A stretch of DNA of 64,000 nucleotides from JAFGGG01 sp964638895 (GTDB lineage: Bacteria; Spirochaetota; Spirochaetia; SZUA-6; RPPD01), in the NCBI GenBank assembly GCA_964638895.1, contig CAZWYY010000009.1, positions 13,620-77,619 on the forward strand. The letters run 5' to 3'. The stretch's first letter is position 1. Every line of letters begins with the position of its first letter. Both the position numbers and the translations under genes were made by a program. Of the stretch, positions 53,101 to 61,171 are shown piece by piece. Below the pieces are notes generated by a model, which saw only the letters and a list, made by a program, of their open reading frames with translations, was not told the DNA's origin and ran no database searches.

Positions 53101-53634
53101 AAACCCGGATTTTGAGCCGAAAAGCGAGAACCAGGGGGTCCAGATATGGGCGGGCACCAGGTGGCAGTCCGGCGAGATTTCCAGGATGATCTCCAGCAGG
53201 TTTCTTGGGTCCAGGCCCAGGATGGGCCTGCCGTCGGATTTGATATTTCCCAGGGCCGAAAGCCTGGCATTAATCCTGGCCACGCTTTCCAGGTCTGGGG
53301 CGAAGATGATGCTGTGAACCTTACGTGTCTGTCCGTTTTTTTTATAGATGGAGCTGATTTCCGCCTGCAGACAGAAACGAAAAGGGGCGTCATGGGTTTT
53401 CACTGGAAACTCCGCCGTGCCCCGTCCTTCCTCCTTCAGGGTAAAGAACCCGCCGCCGTCGGGGGCCAGCGATTCCCGGAGCCCGGCAAACCAGGCCGGG
53501 TGGGTAAAATCCCCCGTACCCAAGACATTGATTCCCTTAACCTGAGCCCACTTTTTTAGTTCATAAAGGTTGCTCTGCTTGCTTGTGGACCGGGAGTAGA
53601 GAGAATGGATGTGCAGATCAGCTACATACTTCAT
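50179..53634 (-). CDS. PHP-family phosphoesterase fused to UvrD/PcrA-type DNA helicase
   Basis: 1151 residues. Residues 1-~420 are a PHP domain of the TIGR00375 type: MKYVADLHIHSLYS (metal His8, His10), GTGDFTHPAWF, HLVPAHIWTPWFS, ISNSDAHS, and a zinc-like CNICVDPQK...CPVCGKPL set. A low-complexity Ala/Glu/Arg-rich linker (about 420-515) joins a superfamily I helicase: TAGPGTGKTRTLTSW (Walker A), YLAVDEFQDINPAQYAF (Walker B), GLLAIGDPDQAIYAFRGAD, LTFHAAKGLEFPVVFIAGAE and YVALTRARDLAYI. It would unwind DNA and hydrolyse phosphodiester or phosphate groups. The linked functions suggest repair. Confidence 0.93.
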   Translation of the reverse strand: MKYVADLHIHSLYSRSTSKQSNLYELKKWAQVKGINVLGTGDFTHPAWFAGLRESLAPDGGGFFTLKEEGRGTAEFPVKTHDAPFRFCLQAEISSIYKKNGQTRKVHSIIFAPDLESVARINARLSALGNIKSDGRPILGLDPRNLLEIILEISPDCHLVPAHIWTPWFSLFGSKSGFDSLTECFEDLSGHIFALETGLSSDPAMNWRVSALDTYSLISNSDAHSPGKLMREANLFDTGLSYYDMFAALHSKRGFLGTLEFFPEEGKYHFDGHRKCNICVDPQKSAELRGICPVCGKPLTIGVMHRVLELADRRDAFKPPLQKDYYSIIPLPEILGEILGKGSGSKAVSEAYRNTISVFGNEYNVLMHAPLEEIASRCGMPLAEAVKRVRRGDIRPQPGYDGEFGVIRVFGAHELEELSGQGTLFHFPGPPPQTDVYSQAALFTAGTIKEAGARTVEHETGKGAGRPAAVWETEKAGRSAEREAGHTTGPRAAQPAERVAEKAAEQKAPQAAEANTRQQEIAAYTEGAAMVTAGPGTGKTRTLTSWICSVLERGLAAPENILAVTFTNKAALEMKQRLSSLLGDRAEGTTVCTFHALCFDIIRSHFPGVKTIYTEAGRGAMLRYLNPGVTPGEIQELSRKIERYLDGSKLDIDESTEKSAVAYQRELKAVRAVDISALINEVNLIFEQWPQILAHYRGRYTYLAVDEFQDINPAQYAFLCALIGDKPLEAGSRTALDKGLLAIGDPDQAIYAFRGADAKLFFRFQKDFQARHFYLDINYRSTPFIVQAAGALITHNSFKSGLALRAHRENGKRLLVVRTPDEFAEAEYIAAAVRTLLGGTDSLSVDALGPRTEAPYSFHDIAVLVRTHSMAATLCRVFERQGIPVSLRSDYSLLDDPPFSLLAAYLHLLYNKHDVIAFRELVGATLKDISADELAALTWIFGQEKGNRRDMLAHRSLARSLSAGHAAQFEELINFLEFVEVSMEFQGIHKGLFLILERILPPGEQADYRDKSRVLLELARSFQGDLAGFLRNMFLCAFESQGGFEAERVRLLTFHAAKGLEFPVVFIAGAEEGITPLTGKSVDLQEERRLFYVALTRARDLAYITYAAKRTVFGRPCEQTGSRFIDEIPAQYKEKKTCAEKEKRYRQPRLF

Positions 53635-53646
53635 CAGCCGTTTATA

Positions 53647-54231
53647 TTAAAGCAGGCGCCGTAGCTCCTCCTTGGCCCGGCTCAGGATTTGGTTGTACTT
53701 CTCATCGAACGCGGCCAGGTTTTTGTTCAGCAGCGCGGTAAACTCCGGGTCGGAAAATGGATCGAGCTCCACTTCGGTTCCCAACTGGCGGGCGAGGGCC
53801 TCGGCCTTGGCACGCAGTTTGGGCATGTACTGGGCCTTTATCTGTTCCTGGATATGTTCCCTGTCCTGTTTGTATTTGCCGAAAAACTGATCAAGTTGTC
53901 CGAACACGGTTTCCACTAATTCGGCATTGGGGAATACCAGGGACAATGCCCGCCTGACACCTGAGTTTCTCCCGGCCGTGTAATCCGTCAGAGGAAGGTT
54001 TAAATTGGAAAGGAGTGTATCGAGTATTCCCTTTTTGACCAGGGCCGCGTACTGTTTTTCGATGGTTTTCAGCCGCGCCTTTAAATCCTCATCCTGCGGA
54101 TTGTCCAGGTACGCGGAGATGTCTTTCTTACCCTGTTCCAGGTATTGTTGTTCTTTCAGCGCCCCCGGGTCGGCCTTCACGTTTTTGGTTTTTTCCAGCG
54201 CGATCTCCCATGCGGATTTTATCTTGTCCAT
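53647..54231 (-). CDS. Coiled-coil-rich protein of unknown function
   Basis: 194 residues, nearly all helical and charged (YLEQGKKDISAYLDNPQDED, KQDREHIQEQIKAQYMPKLR, LNKNLAAFDEKYNQILSRAK), soluble and without a signal. Lies 12 bases upstream of the helicase gene and 27 after the cyclo-ligase on the minus strand, so is probably in one operon. No family recognised; spirochaete genomes carry many such orphan coiled-coil proteins. Confidence 0.72.
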   Translation of the reverse strand: MDKIKSAWEIALEKTKNVKADPGALKEQQYLEQGKKDISAYLDNPQDEDLKARLKTIEKQYAALVKKGILDTLLSNLNLPLTDYTAGRNSGVRRALSLVFPNAELVETVFGQLDQFFGKYKQDREHIQEQIKAQYMPKLRAKAEALARQLGTEVELDPFSDPEFTALLNKNLAAFDEKYNQILSRAKEELRRLL

Positions 54232-54258
54232 AACAATGCTCCTCCTTGAAAACCTGTG

Positions 54259-54909
54259 TCAGTAAATGATTTCCCCGTCCGTAATCACCAAATCCACAGG
54301 CATATCATCATTGTTTACAGGCAGCGTATCCACAAGCTGCTCCGCAAAACACACACCGACCACAATACACCCGCCCGCCGCCCACGCCCGAATCTGTCGG
54401 ATAAAACGGTCATAATACCCCTTGCCTCGTCCCAAGCGGTTTTTTGCGCGGTCAAAGGCCAGCCCCGGCGTGATCACCAGTACATGGCCACGGCCTGCCT
54501 GCTTTATGCCCGGCCCGGCCGTCGGCTTATTTGCTGCGGCCGATGCGGCGTGTGCGGCCCCGTCGTCTTTATCCCCACCGAACAGCGGCCGCCCGGCGGG
54601 CGGTTCGGGGATGCCGAAGCGGTTGTGTTCCAGGCAGACGGCGGATTCGGGAAGCGGGTGGAAAACCAGCTCCTGTCCCGTTATCCGGGGGGCAAACACC
54701 GGTTTCCCGGCCTGCCGGGCGGCCCGGATTATCTCGCCGGTCCTCACCTCCGTATCCATTGACAAGTAAACAAGCACCCGCCCGGCCTCCGTAAAACAGG
54801 ACAGGGAGATTAATTGCGTATTTATCCGGCCGCTTTTTTGTTCCACCAATGCGGGCGTGAGGCGCGTCAGCGTTTCTTTCATCTGCGTACGCAGTCGGCT
54901 TTTTGTCAT
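54259..54909 (-). CDS. 5-formyltetrahydrofolate cyclo-ligase
   Basis: 216 residues from ATG 54909; 31 open upstream codons look unrelated. Converts 5-formyl-THF to 5,10-methenyl-THF with ATP, recycling a storage form of one-carbon folate. Family signs: VLVYLSMDTEVRT, PEPPAGRPL, LVITPGLAFDRAKNRLG and RGKGYYDRFI. A poorly conserved Ala/Gly-rich insert (about 120-150) separates the two halves. Three-gene direction with the coiled-coil and helicase genes. Confidence 0.93.
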   Translation of the reverse strand: MTKSRLRTQMKETLTRLTPALVEQKSGRINTQLISLSCFTEAGRVLVYLSMDTEVRTGEIIRAARQAGKPVFAPRITGQELVFHPLPESAVCLEHNRFGIPEPPAGRPLFGGDKDDGAAHAASAAANKPTAGPGIKQAGRGHVLVITPGLAFDRAKNRLGRGKGYYDRFIRQIRAWAAGGCIVVGVCFAEQLVDTLPVNNDDMPVDLVITDGEIIY

Positions 54910-55051
54910 TGTACCCGGCTTAAAAGTGTAGCATAAGCGCGGCGATACTATCAATAGAAAACAGCAAAACGGACCAGTTCCTGTTTGACGGCCGTCCCTC
55001 AATTGCGCCCTTCCGCTTTACAGATCCGCCGTTTTTTTTTATGATGGCGGC

Positions 55052-55540
55052 ATGGACGGATTGGAAATGTTATATACCCGGCGCAGTGTGCGCGCCTTCA
55101 GCAACAAACCGGTCACGGATGATACCTTACAGAAAATCGTAAAGGCGGGACTCTTGGCGGCCACGGCCAGGAATCTTCAGCCGGTGCGCATTGTAATCGT
55201 TAAGGATGCGGAACTGAAAAAGAAGCTGGCCTCCCGTACGGATTACGGCAAGTTTATTAAAAACTCACCGGTATGCCTGGCGGTTTTGTCCGAAGACACC
55301 AAATACTATCTTGAGGACGGTTCAGCCTGCGCCCAGAACATTCTCCTGGCCGCGCGTTATTTCGGTATCGGTACCTGTTGGGTGGCGGGTGATAAGAAAG
55401 GGTACGCGTCCGACATCGTCTCCCTACTGGGAATGCCCGCCGCGTACAAACTGGTCTGCCTTATCGCCGTGGGGTACCCGAAAAACGGCAAGGCGTTCAC
55501 AGAAAAGAAAATAAAGCGCGTGGCCTGGAAAACCATCTGA
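55052..55540 (+). CDS. Nitroreductase-family FMN oxidoreductase
   Basis: 162 residues, FMN-binding: LYTRRSVRAFSNKPV, LAATARNLQPVRIV, LEDGSACAQNILLAARYFGIGTCW, and GYPKNGKAF near the end. The short form of the family. Many family members are flavin reductases or act on quinones or nitro compounds; the substrate is unknown. The start lacks a clear Shine-Dalgarno; a T10 run lies upstream. Confidence 0.92.
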   Translation: MDGLEMLYTRRSVRAFSNKPVTDDTLQKIVKAGLLAATARNLQPVRIVIVKDAELKKKLASRTDYGKFIKNSPVCLAVLSEDTKYYLEDGSACAQNILLAARYFGIGTCWVAGDKKGYASDIVSLLGMPAAYKLVCLIAVGYPKNGKAFTEKKIKRVAWKTI

Positions 55541-55618
55541 ACTGATTTATGCGCCGGGCTGATATAAACGGGCGTAATTCAATGCGGCAAACTACGTTGA
55601 ACCGAATGTTTTAACTTA

Positions 55619-55768
55619 TTAGTTAAAAAGCTTTAACGCCGTTTCCACCACAAAAACCGCTCCGTTTGCAAACTGTCTTGTGTCTTCTTCGGCGAACAGT
55701 ACATCCAGGATTTTTAATCTCTTACGGGCTTTTGTAATGTAACTCAGGGCCAAATCCAGATTGGTCAT
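55619..55768 (-). pseudogene. Truncated HEPN-domain fragment
   Basis: 49 codons: MTNLDLALSYITKARKRLKI then RQFANGAVFVVETALKLF and two stops. The pattern of a helix with a charged face followed by AVxxAxEAxxK is that of the first two helices of a HEPN domain. The catalytic RxxxxH would lie beyond the stop. The ATG overlaps the stop of the nucleotidyltransferase gene (ATGA), the usual layout of HEPN/MNT modules. Confidence 0.6.
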
Positions 55769-56214
55769 ATTTTAAAAATTTCACCCGGCGCATAATCGCC
55801 TTTGAGGATCCAATACCAAGCCGAGCCCTTCATAACCTTTTTTGCCTTATTTTTTCTCAGGCTTTGCGTCACACTCTGTAAATAATCTTTTAAAAAATCA
55901 TCACGGTCAAAGAGAATGACAACGTATTCGGTCATGTCCCAGAAAAGCGGGCTTCCTATCCTTACTTCATGTGGTGTTTTAATAAACGGAGAAAACAATA
56001 GGTTCGCATTCATTTTTAACAACGATTGCTCGATGGTCTCAAATTGGATTACCCGCTTTATACGCCCTTTGGGAAGATTATCAGCAACAATCAAAACATC
56101 GATATCAGATTCGGGTGTGGCCGTATCCCGCGCAACCGATCCGAAAACCGCACAGGAAATTAAATCATCTTGATAAAACTCTTTAACAGCACGTAGAATA
56201 GCGGAAAATAGATT
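55765..56214 (-). pseudogene. MNT-type nucleotidyltransferase with disrupted start
   Basis: 150 codons open, with LISCAVFGSVARDTATPESDID and VLIVADNLP, matching the GSxARG(x)SDxD signature of minimal nucleotidyltransferases. No ATG, GTG or TTG lies before the motif: the first codon after a TAA is AAT. A plausible start, ATGGGTATG, occurs upstream in another frame, so the head has been shifted out of frame. Downstream is the overlapping HEPN fragment. Such pairs form toxin-antitoxin modules (the nucleotidyltransferase modifies the HEPN partner). Probably dead. Confidence 0.75.
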
Positions 56215-56329
56215 TTAATATTTTTCTTTTGGCACATACCCATAATAGATGAGCGAAGAGTAATGGTCAAGAGTAAGTGATTTTAAAGCCTTTTTAGAAA
56301 AGAAGTATTTATAGACGTAGTATATTTTT

Positions 56330-56852
56330 ATGCGGATTACTAAAGATCCTCACGAAAGAAGAAAGGAGGAATACGGCTTTGAAACTGTTTCTAAAGAAAG
56401 GTTATGTCCAAACAACGGTAAATGAAATCGTAAAGAGCATCAATGTGGCCCAGGGGACTTTCTATCATTATTTTAAATCAAAGGACGATATTCTTGATAC
56501 CATTATAGAGACGTACATTAAAGCCATACTTAATGAAATTGAATTAATTGTTAATGATAGAAGTCTTACCGCCTTACAAAAACTAGAGCATATTTCTTAT
56601 GCCGAGCTGCCGGTAAATCAACGTTTTAATATGAATCTTCACAACATCAAGGATATTTCATACGGAATGTACGGCATAAGGTGTTTCCTGGATAAAAACG
56701 GCAACGGCAAATTAGACTCGGGTCTGTTCGGCCCCACGGAGCCGTGGGGCATGTCGTTTAAAAACGGCAGGCCGTTCGGTATGCCCTCATTCAACGACAT
56801 CTGTTTTGAAGTAAAAACCGACAAAAGCAATATTTTTATAGAAGTAAAATAA
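56330..56852 (+). pseudogene. Chimera: broken TetR-family regulator head joined to a DUF2141-like tail
   Basis: From ATG 56330 the frame begins MRITKDPHERRKEE, the usual TetR start, and then a frameshift; the next frame gives TALKLFLKKGYVQTT and ININVAQGTFYHYFKSKDDI-type helix-turn-helix, as in TetR/AcrR. Around residue 65 of the second frame (LEHISYAELPVNQRFNMNL) the sequence changes to YGIRCFLDKNGNGKLDSG and GPTEPWGMSF, the DUF2141 family. The TetR ligand-binding half is missing. A recombination or deletion joined two unrelated genes. An AAGGAGG before TTG 56379 might still allow translation of the fusion. Confidence 0.83.
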
Positions 56853-56871
56853 TATGAAAGGAGTATAAAAG

Positions 56872-57428
56872 ATGATATCAGCGGAAAAATGGTGGTCTGT
56901 GATGGGAAACTATAATCTAACAATTTATCCTGTTCAGATTATATTGTATGTGATTTCCCTGCTTCTCACCGTATACTTTTTTATTAAACCCGGAAGATTT
57001 ATTTTCATATTGATAAAAATATATTTTACACTGAGCTTTAGCTGGATTGGGATAGTATTCTTTCTCATTATAGGGAAGGATTTAAAACTTAACATTCCGC
57101 AAGTATTCTTTTTTTAAGTCTTGCCGTGTTATTTTTTATCGATATTTTCCGGGAACGAATCGTTTTCAAGATTCCCGACAATAAGAATAAACGCGTTTCA
57201 GCGGTGATAGGATTCATTCTTGTTTTTCTTTACCCATTAATCGGGTTGCTGGTCGGGCACAACTATCCTCACATGTTGCTTCTGTTCTGGGCTATTCCGT
57301 TTCCAATTCTTATACAAATACCAAAATTCGGTGTGTTGGAGGATGGAATCATGCTTCTTGTCGGCGTATCCAGTTTTATTATATTTGTGCGTAACTGGAA
57401 GAAAATAAAGGGTAATTGGATATTGTGA
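56872..57428 (+). pseudogene. Frameshifted DUF6064-like membrane protein
   Basis: First frame: MISAEKWWSVMGNYNLTIYP then helices to NIPQVFFF and a stop at 57117. The next frame continues with LFFIDIFRERIVFKIPDNKN, membrane helices with PLIGLLVGHNYPHMLLLFW and IPFPILIQIPKFGV. The YN-x-x-IWP-like start and the GH(x)YP segment are those of the DUF6064 family. The break lies in a T-rich run at 57109-57115, so a one-base homopolymer error is a live alternative. Low GC, like the neighbouring fragments. Confidence 0.72.
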
Positions 57429-57565
57429 CCCCCATTCCGCACCATTAAATTAAGAAAAAATACATTCTTTCACTATTTTGCCACATTCTTTCCATAAAAA
57501 CATGTATACTATTATAAATTAATATGAAGGCTGGCATGGAACAAAAATGTATGGAGTGAAAAAAT

Positions 57566-58792
57566 ATGGACAGAGATAAGTATACCTCGGAATCATTAAC
57601 AAAGATTGAAATGCCTGAAGTGGCCTCCGCCAGGATGTACCGGCTTCCCCCTTATCTCTTCGGGCGGATAAACGCCTTGAAGGCGGAGCTCAGGCGTAAA
57701 GACGTGGATGTTATCGACCTGGGCATGGGAAACCCCAATGACCCGACACCAAAACCGATAATCGATAAATTGGCCGAGGCGGCCTACGATAAAAGGAACC
57801 AGCGTTATTCGGTTTCAAGCGGGCTCTTTAATCTAAGAAAAGAGGTGGCCAAATTCTACGCCAAACATTGGGATGTTGCCCTTAAACCGGAAACCGAGGT
57901 TATCGCAACTATCGGCTCAAAAGAAGGCTTCAGCCACCTGTGCCTGGCCACCCTGGGGCCGGGCGACATTGTCCTGACTCCCGCGCCCACCTTTCCCATT
58001 CATGTGTACGGCCCGGTGATCGCGGGCGCAGGCGTGATCGGGGTGTCCCAAAACGAGGGTGATGAGACGCTACTGCGAAATATTGAACACATGTGCCGCC
58101 ATATGGTTCCAAGCCCGAAGATCCTCATCCTGAACTACCCCAACAATCCCACCACCCGGACCGTTGACATCGGCTTCTTTAAGGAAATTGTCAGGCTGGC
58201 CGGACAGTTTCATTTTTACGTGATTCACGATTTTGCTTACGGCCTGACCACGTTCGACGGGTATAAAGCCCCCAGCTTTCTTCAGGTAAAGGGCGCCAAA
58301 AATGTGGGGGTGGAAATCTTTACCATGAGCAAGGGATACAATATGGCCGGATGGCGCGTTGGATTTGTCTGCGGCAACAGGGATATGATCAAGGTGCTGG
58401 GAGACATCAAGGGGTACTACGATTACGGGATATTCCAGGCCATTCAGATTGCCGCCGTCATTGGCCTGCGCGAATGCGACAAGGACATGAAATCCCAGGC
58501 GGAAATCTATGCCACAAGAAGAGACATCCTATGTGAAGCCCTGACAAGGATCGGATGGGAGGCGGATAAACCAAAGGCCTCCATGTTCTGCTGGGTCCCT
58601 ATTCCGGAAAAATACCGCCCCATGGGTTCTGTGGAGTTTGCCGTGCAGGTGTTGAAAAAGGCCGACGTGGCCGTGTCTCCCGGCCGCGGCTTCGGCAGGG
58701 AGGGTGAAGGGTATTTGCGTATTGCCCTTGTGGAAAACAAGCAACGGCTGCAGCAGGCCGTACGGCAGATAAACCGCGCCTTTCCCCTTTAA
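57566..58792 (+). CDS. alaC: Alanine-synthesising transaminase (AlaC-like class I/II aminotransferase)
   Basis: 408 residues. PLP enzyme. The sequence DLGMGNPNDPTPKPIIDKL, RYSVSSGLFNLRKEVAKFY, LNYPNNPTTRTVD, HDFAYGLTTFDGYK, and TMSKGYNMAGWRVGFVCGN (Schiff-base Lys) matches the AlaC/LL-diaminopimelate aminotransferase-related group. It would transfer an amino group from glutamate to pyruvate. Preceded by GGAGTG five to ten bases upstream. LL-DAP aminotransferase is an alternative, but the YSVSSGLF and PSFLQVKGAKNV segments fit AlaC. Confidence 0.9.
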   Translation: MDRDKYTSESLTKIEMPEVASARMYRLPPYLFGRINALKAELRRKDVDVIDLGMGNPNDPTPKPIIDKLAEAAYDKRNQRYSVSSGLFNLRKEVAKFYAKHWDVALKPETEVIATIGSKEGFSHLCLATLGPGDIVLTPAPTFPIHVYGPVIAGAGVIGVSQNEGDETLLRNIEHMCRHMVPSPKILILNYPNNPTTRTVDIGFFKEIVRLAGQFHFYVIHDFAYGLTTFDGYKAPSFLQVKGAKNVGVEIFTMSKGYNMAGWRVGFVCGNRDMIKVLGDIKGYYDYGIFQAIQIAAVIGLRECDKDMKSQAEIYATRRDILCEALTRIGWEADKPKASMFCWVPIPEKYRPMGSVEFAVQVLKKADVAVSPGRGFGREGEGYLRIALVENKQRLQQAVRQINRAFPL

Positions 58793-58811
58793 GATAAGCC
58801 TCCAGAAAAAA

Positions 58812-58885
58812 TCGGGCTGGGCGGATTTGAACCGCCGACCCCACGCCCCCCAGACGTGTACGCTAACCAACTGCGCTACAGCCCG
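58812..58885 (-). tRNA. tRNA-Pro (anticodon GGG)
   Basis: A 74-base cloverleaf on the minus strand. Acceptor CGGGCTG pairs with CAGCCCG, plus discriminator A. D stem GCGC/GCGT around AGTTGGTTA. Anticodon stem CACGT/GCGTG with loop CTGGGGG, so the anticodon is GGG. T stem GGCGG/CCGCC with loop TTCAAAT. CCA is not encoded; a T6 run follows at once and may end transcription. Confidence 0.96.
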
Positions 58886-59003
58886 AAACAGTAACTACCA
58901 TATGTATCACGCTATGTATGTGTTGTCAAGATTGCCACAAAGCAGTGATGTCGGATATTACGCATGTCAGCCTTGACAATTAATATAAATCCGGGGCGAT
59001 AAC

Positions 59004-60062
59004 ATGTCCGGTACATCCGGGGATGTTACCGTAATTAATGGTGAGAATACATATGTGATCCCCGGATTAACGGACATGCATGTGCATATAATGAACTATG
59101 AGAATTTGCTGTTATTCATAGCAAATGGAGTTACTACCGTAAGAAATATGTGGGGGGCGCCTGAAATATTAGACACAAGAAATAAAATAAAGAACAGAGA
59201 ATTGATAGGACCCGACATCTATACCGCCGAGTCATTATTGGACGGCCCCGGCGGATGGCGGCAAGGATGCACGGTTGTTACGAGTATTCCACAGGCCGGC
59301 GATGCCGTACTTGAATGCGTCAAAACAGGGTACGATTATGTCAAAGTATATGAATTACTGAATTCTGATGTTTATTATGAAATAATAAAAACGGCACATG
59401 AGAATAATATAAAAGTAGTCAGCCATATTCCCCAAAAGGTGGGGGTTCCCGGTGTTATAGAGAGCCGGCAATATTCTATAGAACATTGTCACCAGTTATC
59501 CGAAACCGATATAAAGATTCTCGCGGAATCCGGTACATGGTGGTGTCCGACGACTATTTTACATCACTAACAAAAGGTTTTATTACAGCGAAAAGATGAT
59601 CTACTCTCTGACCATAGAATTCAATATACCTCACAAGATACATTGGATTTATGGAAACCTGCAACCGGTGTACGACTGCCGGTGAATCCTCAAGAATTAC
59701 TCGGAAGTTTTGTAGAACACGGCGGCAATCTTATTATTGGCACTGATACGCATAATCCGTATGTGTACCCGGGATTTTCCCTGCATGAAGAACTTGAAAT
59801 AATGGCAGGGGCAGGGTTAACCCCGTTTGAAGTATTGAAGACTTGTATTTATAATGCAGCCGTATGTCTGGAAAATATAGATACATACGGCACAATAGAA
59901 GAAAATAAAACCACAGATTTGGTTCTGTTGAAGGCCAATCCTTTGGAAGACATAAAAAATACAAGAAGAATCGCCGGTGTGATAAAATCGGGCATATATT
60001 ACAGTAGAAAAGAATTAGATGATATATTACACGCCGTTTCCGGGTATTATGGAAAATCGTAA
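59004..60062 (+). pseudogene. Amidohydrolase gene with one internal stop (TAA at 59568-59570)
   Basis: Imidazolonepropionase-like amidohydrolase. The frame gives YVIPGLTDMHVHIMN (two metal His), FIANGVTTVRNMWG, a Lys-containing TGYDYVKVYELL strand, IKVVSHIPQKV, IEHCHQLSE, then TAA. The frame continues with no shift through FVEHGGNLIIGTDTHNPYV (metal Asp), EELEIMAGAGLTPFEVLKTC and NKTTDLVLLKANPLED. Removing the TAA would give about 352 codons. The expected ~60 residues before the PGLTDMHVH start are also short. Recent inactivation is likeliest; readthrough is possible. Confidence 0.83.
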
Positions 60063-60082
60063 AAATAATTTTATACTATTAA

Positions 60083-60646
60083 TTATACCCCGCCCCGCAG
60101 CAGGTTAAGAAATTCCGATCTGCTGGACGCGTCGCTGTGCATCTCTCCCAATACCGAGGAGGTGGTCATCACCGAGTTCTGTTTTTCCACGCCCCGCATC
60201 ATCATACACAGGTGCCTGCATTCCATGACCACGCCCACGCCGATGGCATCCACCGCGTCCTTGACGGCCTTGGCGATCTGCGAGGTAAGCCGTTCCTGGA
60301 TCTGCAGGCGCCGGGCGTAGAAATCCGTAATCCGGGCCAGTTTGCTGACGCCGATCACGTGTTTGCGCGCGATGTACCCGATGTGGCAGCGTCCAAAAAA
60401 AGGCAGCATGTGATGCTCGCACAGGCTGTACACCTCAATATCGCGGGCGATAATCATGTTGTTGGCCTCGGATTCAAACACGGCGTTGTTCACGATCTTG
60501 TCCAGATCCATACGGTAGCCGTTGGTTAAAAACGCCCATGAGTCCGCCACACGCTGCGGAGTGGCCAGGAGCCCCTCGCGGTTCGGGTCTTCCCCCAATT
60601 CCACAAGCAGCTCTTTGACAAGCGCTGCAACCCGCTCTACATTCAT
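60083..60646 (-). CDS. folE: GTP cyclohydrolase I
   Basis: 187 residues from ATG 60646, overlapping the stop of folK by four bases. Makes 7,8-dihydroneopterin triphosphate from GTP, the first step of folate synthesis. Seen: GLLATPQRVADSWAFLTNGY, YSLCEHHMLPFFGRCHIGYI (zinc Cys and His), VIGVSKLARITDFYARRLQ, and MECRHLCMMMRGVEKQNSVM with the third zinc Cys and catalytic His. The frame opens 20 codons further upstream but that lies in folK. Last gene of a four-gene folate operon. Confidence 0.96.
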   Translation of the reverse strand: MNVERVAALVKELLVELGEDPNREGLLATPQRVADSWAFLTNGYRMDLDKIVNNAVFESEANNMIIARDIEVYSLCEHHMLPFFGRCHIGYIARKHVIGVSKLARITDFYARRLQIQERLTSQIAKAVKDAVDAIGVGVVMECRHLCMMMRGVEKQNSVMTTSSVLGEMHSDASSRSEFLNLLRGGV

Positions 60647-61164
60647 GTTCCGTACCTCTCTTTCAATATCAGGCTCAACTCTACCATTTTCACCAGCTTG
60701 TGACAAGAAATCTCCGGATTCACCAGATCTTTTAGTTTTTTTCCTGTGGGCGGCAGCACAAGCTCGGGCGTAAGCTCCAACAGCGGAATAAACACGAATG
60801 GATAGCGTGTTAGGTTTGGGTCGGGAAGCGTGAGACGCCTGTCGTTTAAAACCATATCTCCGTACAACAGGAGATCAAGATCAACGGGCCGGGGCGCATT
60901 CTTGTCATGGGTGCGTACACGGCCCAGACTTTTCTCGATTCTGCGAAGTACATCGAACTTAAGCTTCAATGGCGGGATGTCCGTACGTATCTTAAACACC
61001 CCATTGATAAAATCCGGCTGGGCCGGACTCCCCACGGCCTTGGACCTATAAAAACATGAGCTGTCCAGCAGGGACACTCTTGCCGCCAGGAGGCGGGCGG
61101 ACTCAAGGATATTCTCCTCAGGGTTGATGTTGCCACCCACGCCAAGGTATACAATGCGCGGCAT
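60643..61164 (-). CDS. folK: 6-hydroxymethyl-7,8-dihydropterin pyrophosphokinase
   Basis: 173 residues from ATG 61164 (12 open codons upstream lie in the folB 3' end). Transfers pyrophosphate from ATP to hydroxymethyldihydropterin. Seen: VYLGVGGNINPEENIL, SCFYRSKAVGSPAQPDFING, RRIEKSLGRVRTHDKNAPR and PVDLDLLLYGD, the classic RVR-x(n)-APRxxDLDLL signature. Seven bases after folB, and overlaps folE by four. Confidence 0.96.
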   Translation of the reverse strand: MPRIVYLGVGGNINPEENILESARLLAARVSLLDSSCFYRSKAVGSPAQPDFINGVFKIRTDIPPLKLKFDVLRRIEKSLGRVRTHDKNAPRPVDLDLLLYGDMVLNDRRLTLPDPNLTRYPFVFIPLLELTPELVLPPTGKKLKDLVNPEISCHKLVKMVELSLILKERYGT

Positions 61165-61171
61165 GTACGGT

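Noticed and set aside
58973..58989. TTGACA followed by TATAAA before the amidohydrolase
   Set aside because: The spacer is only five bases, incompatible with a sigma-70 promoter.
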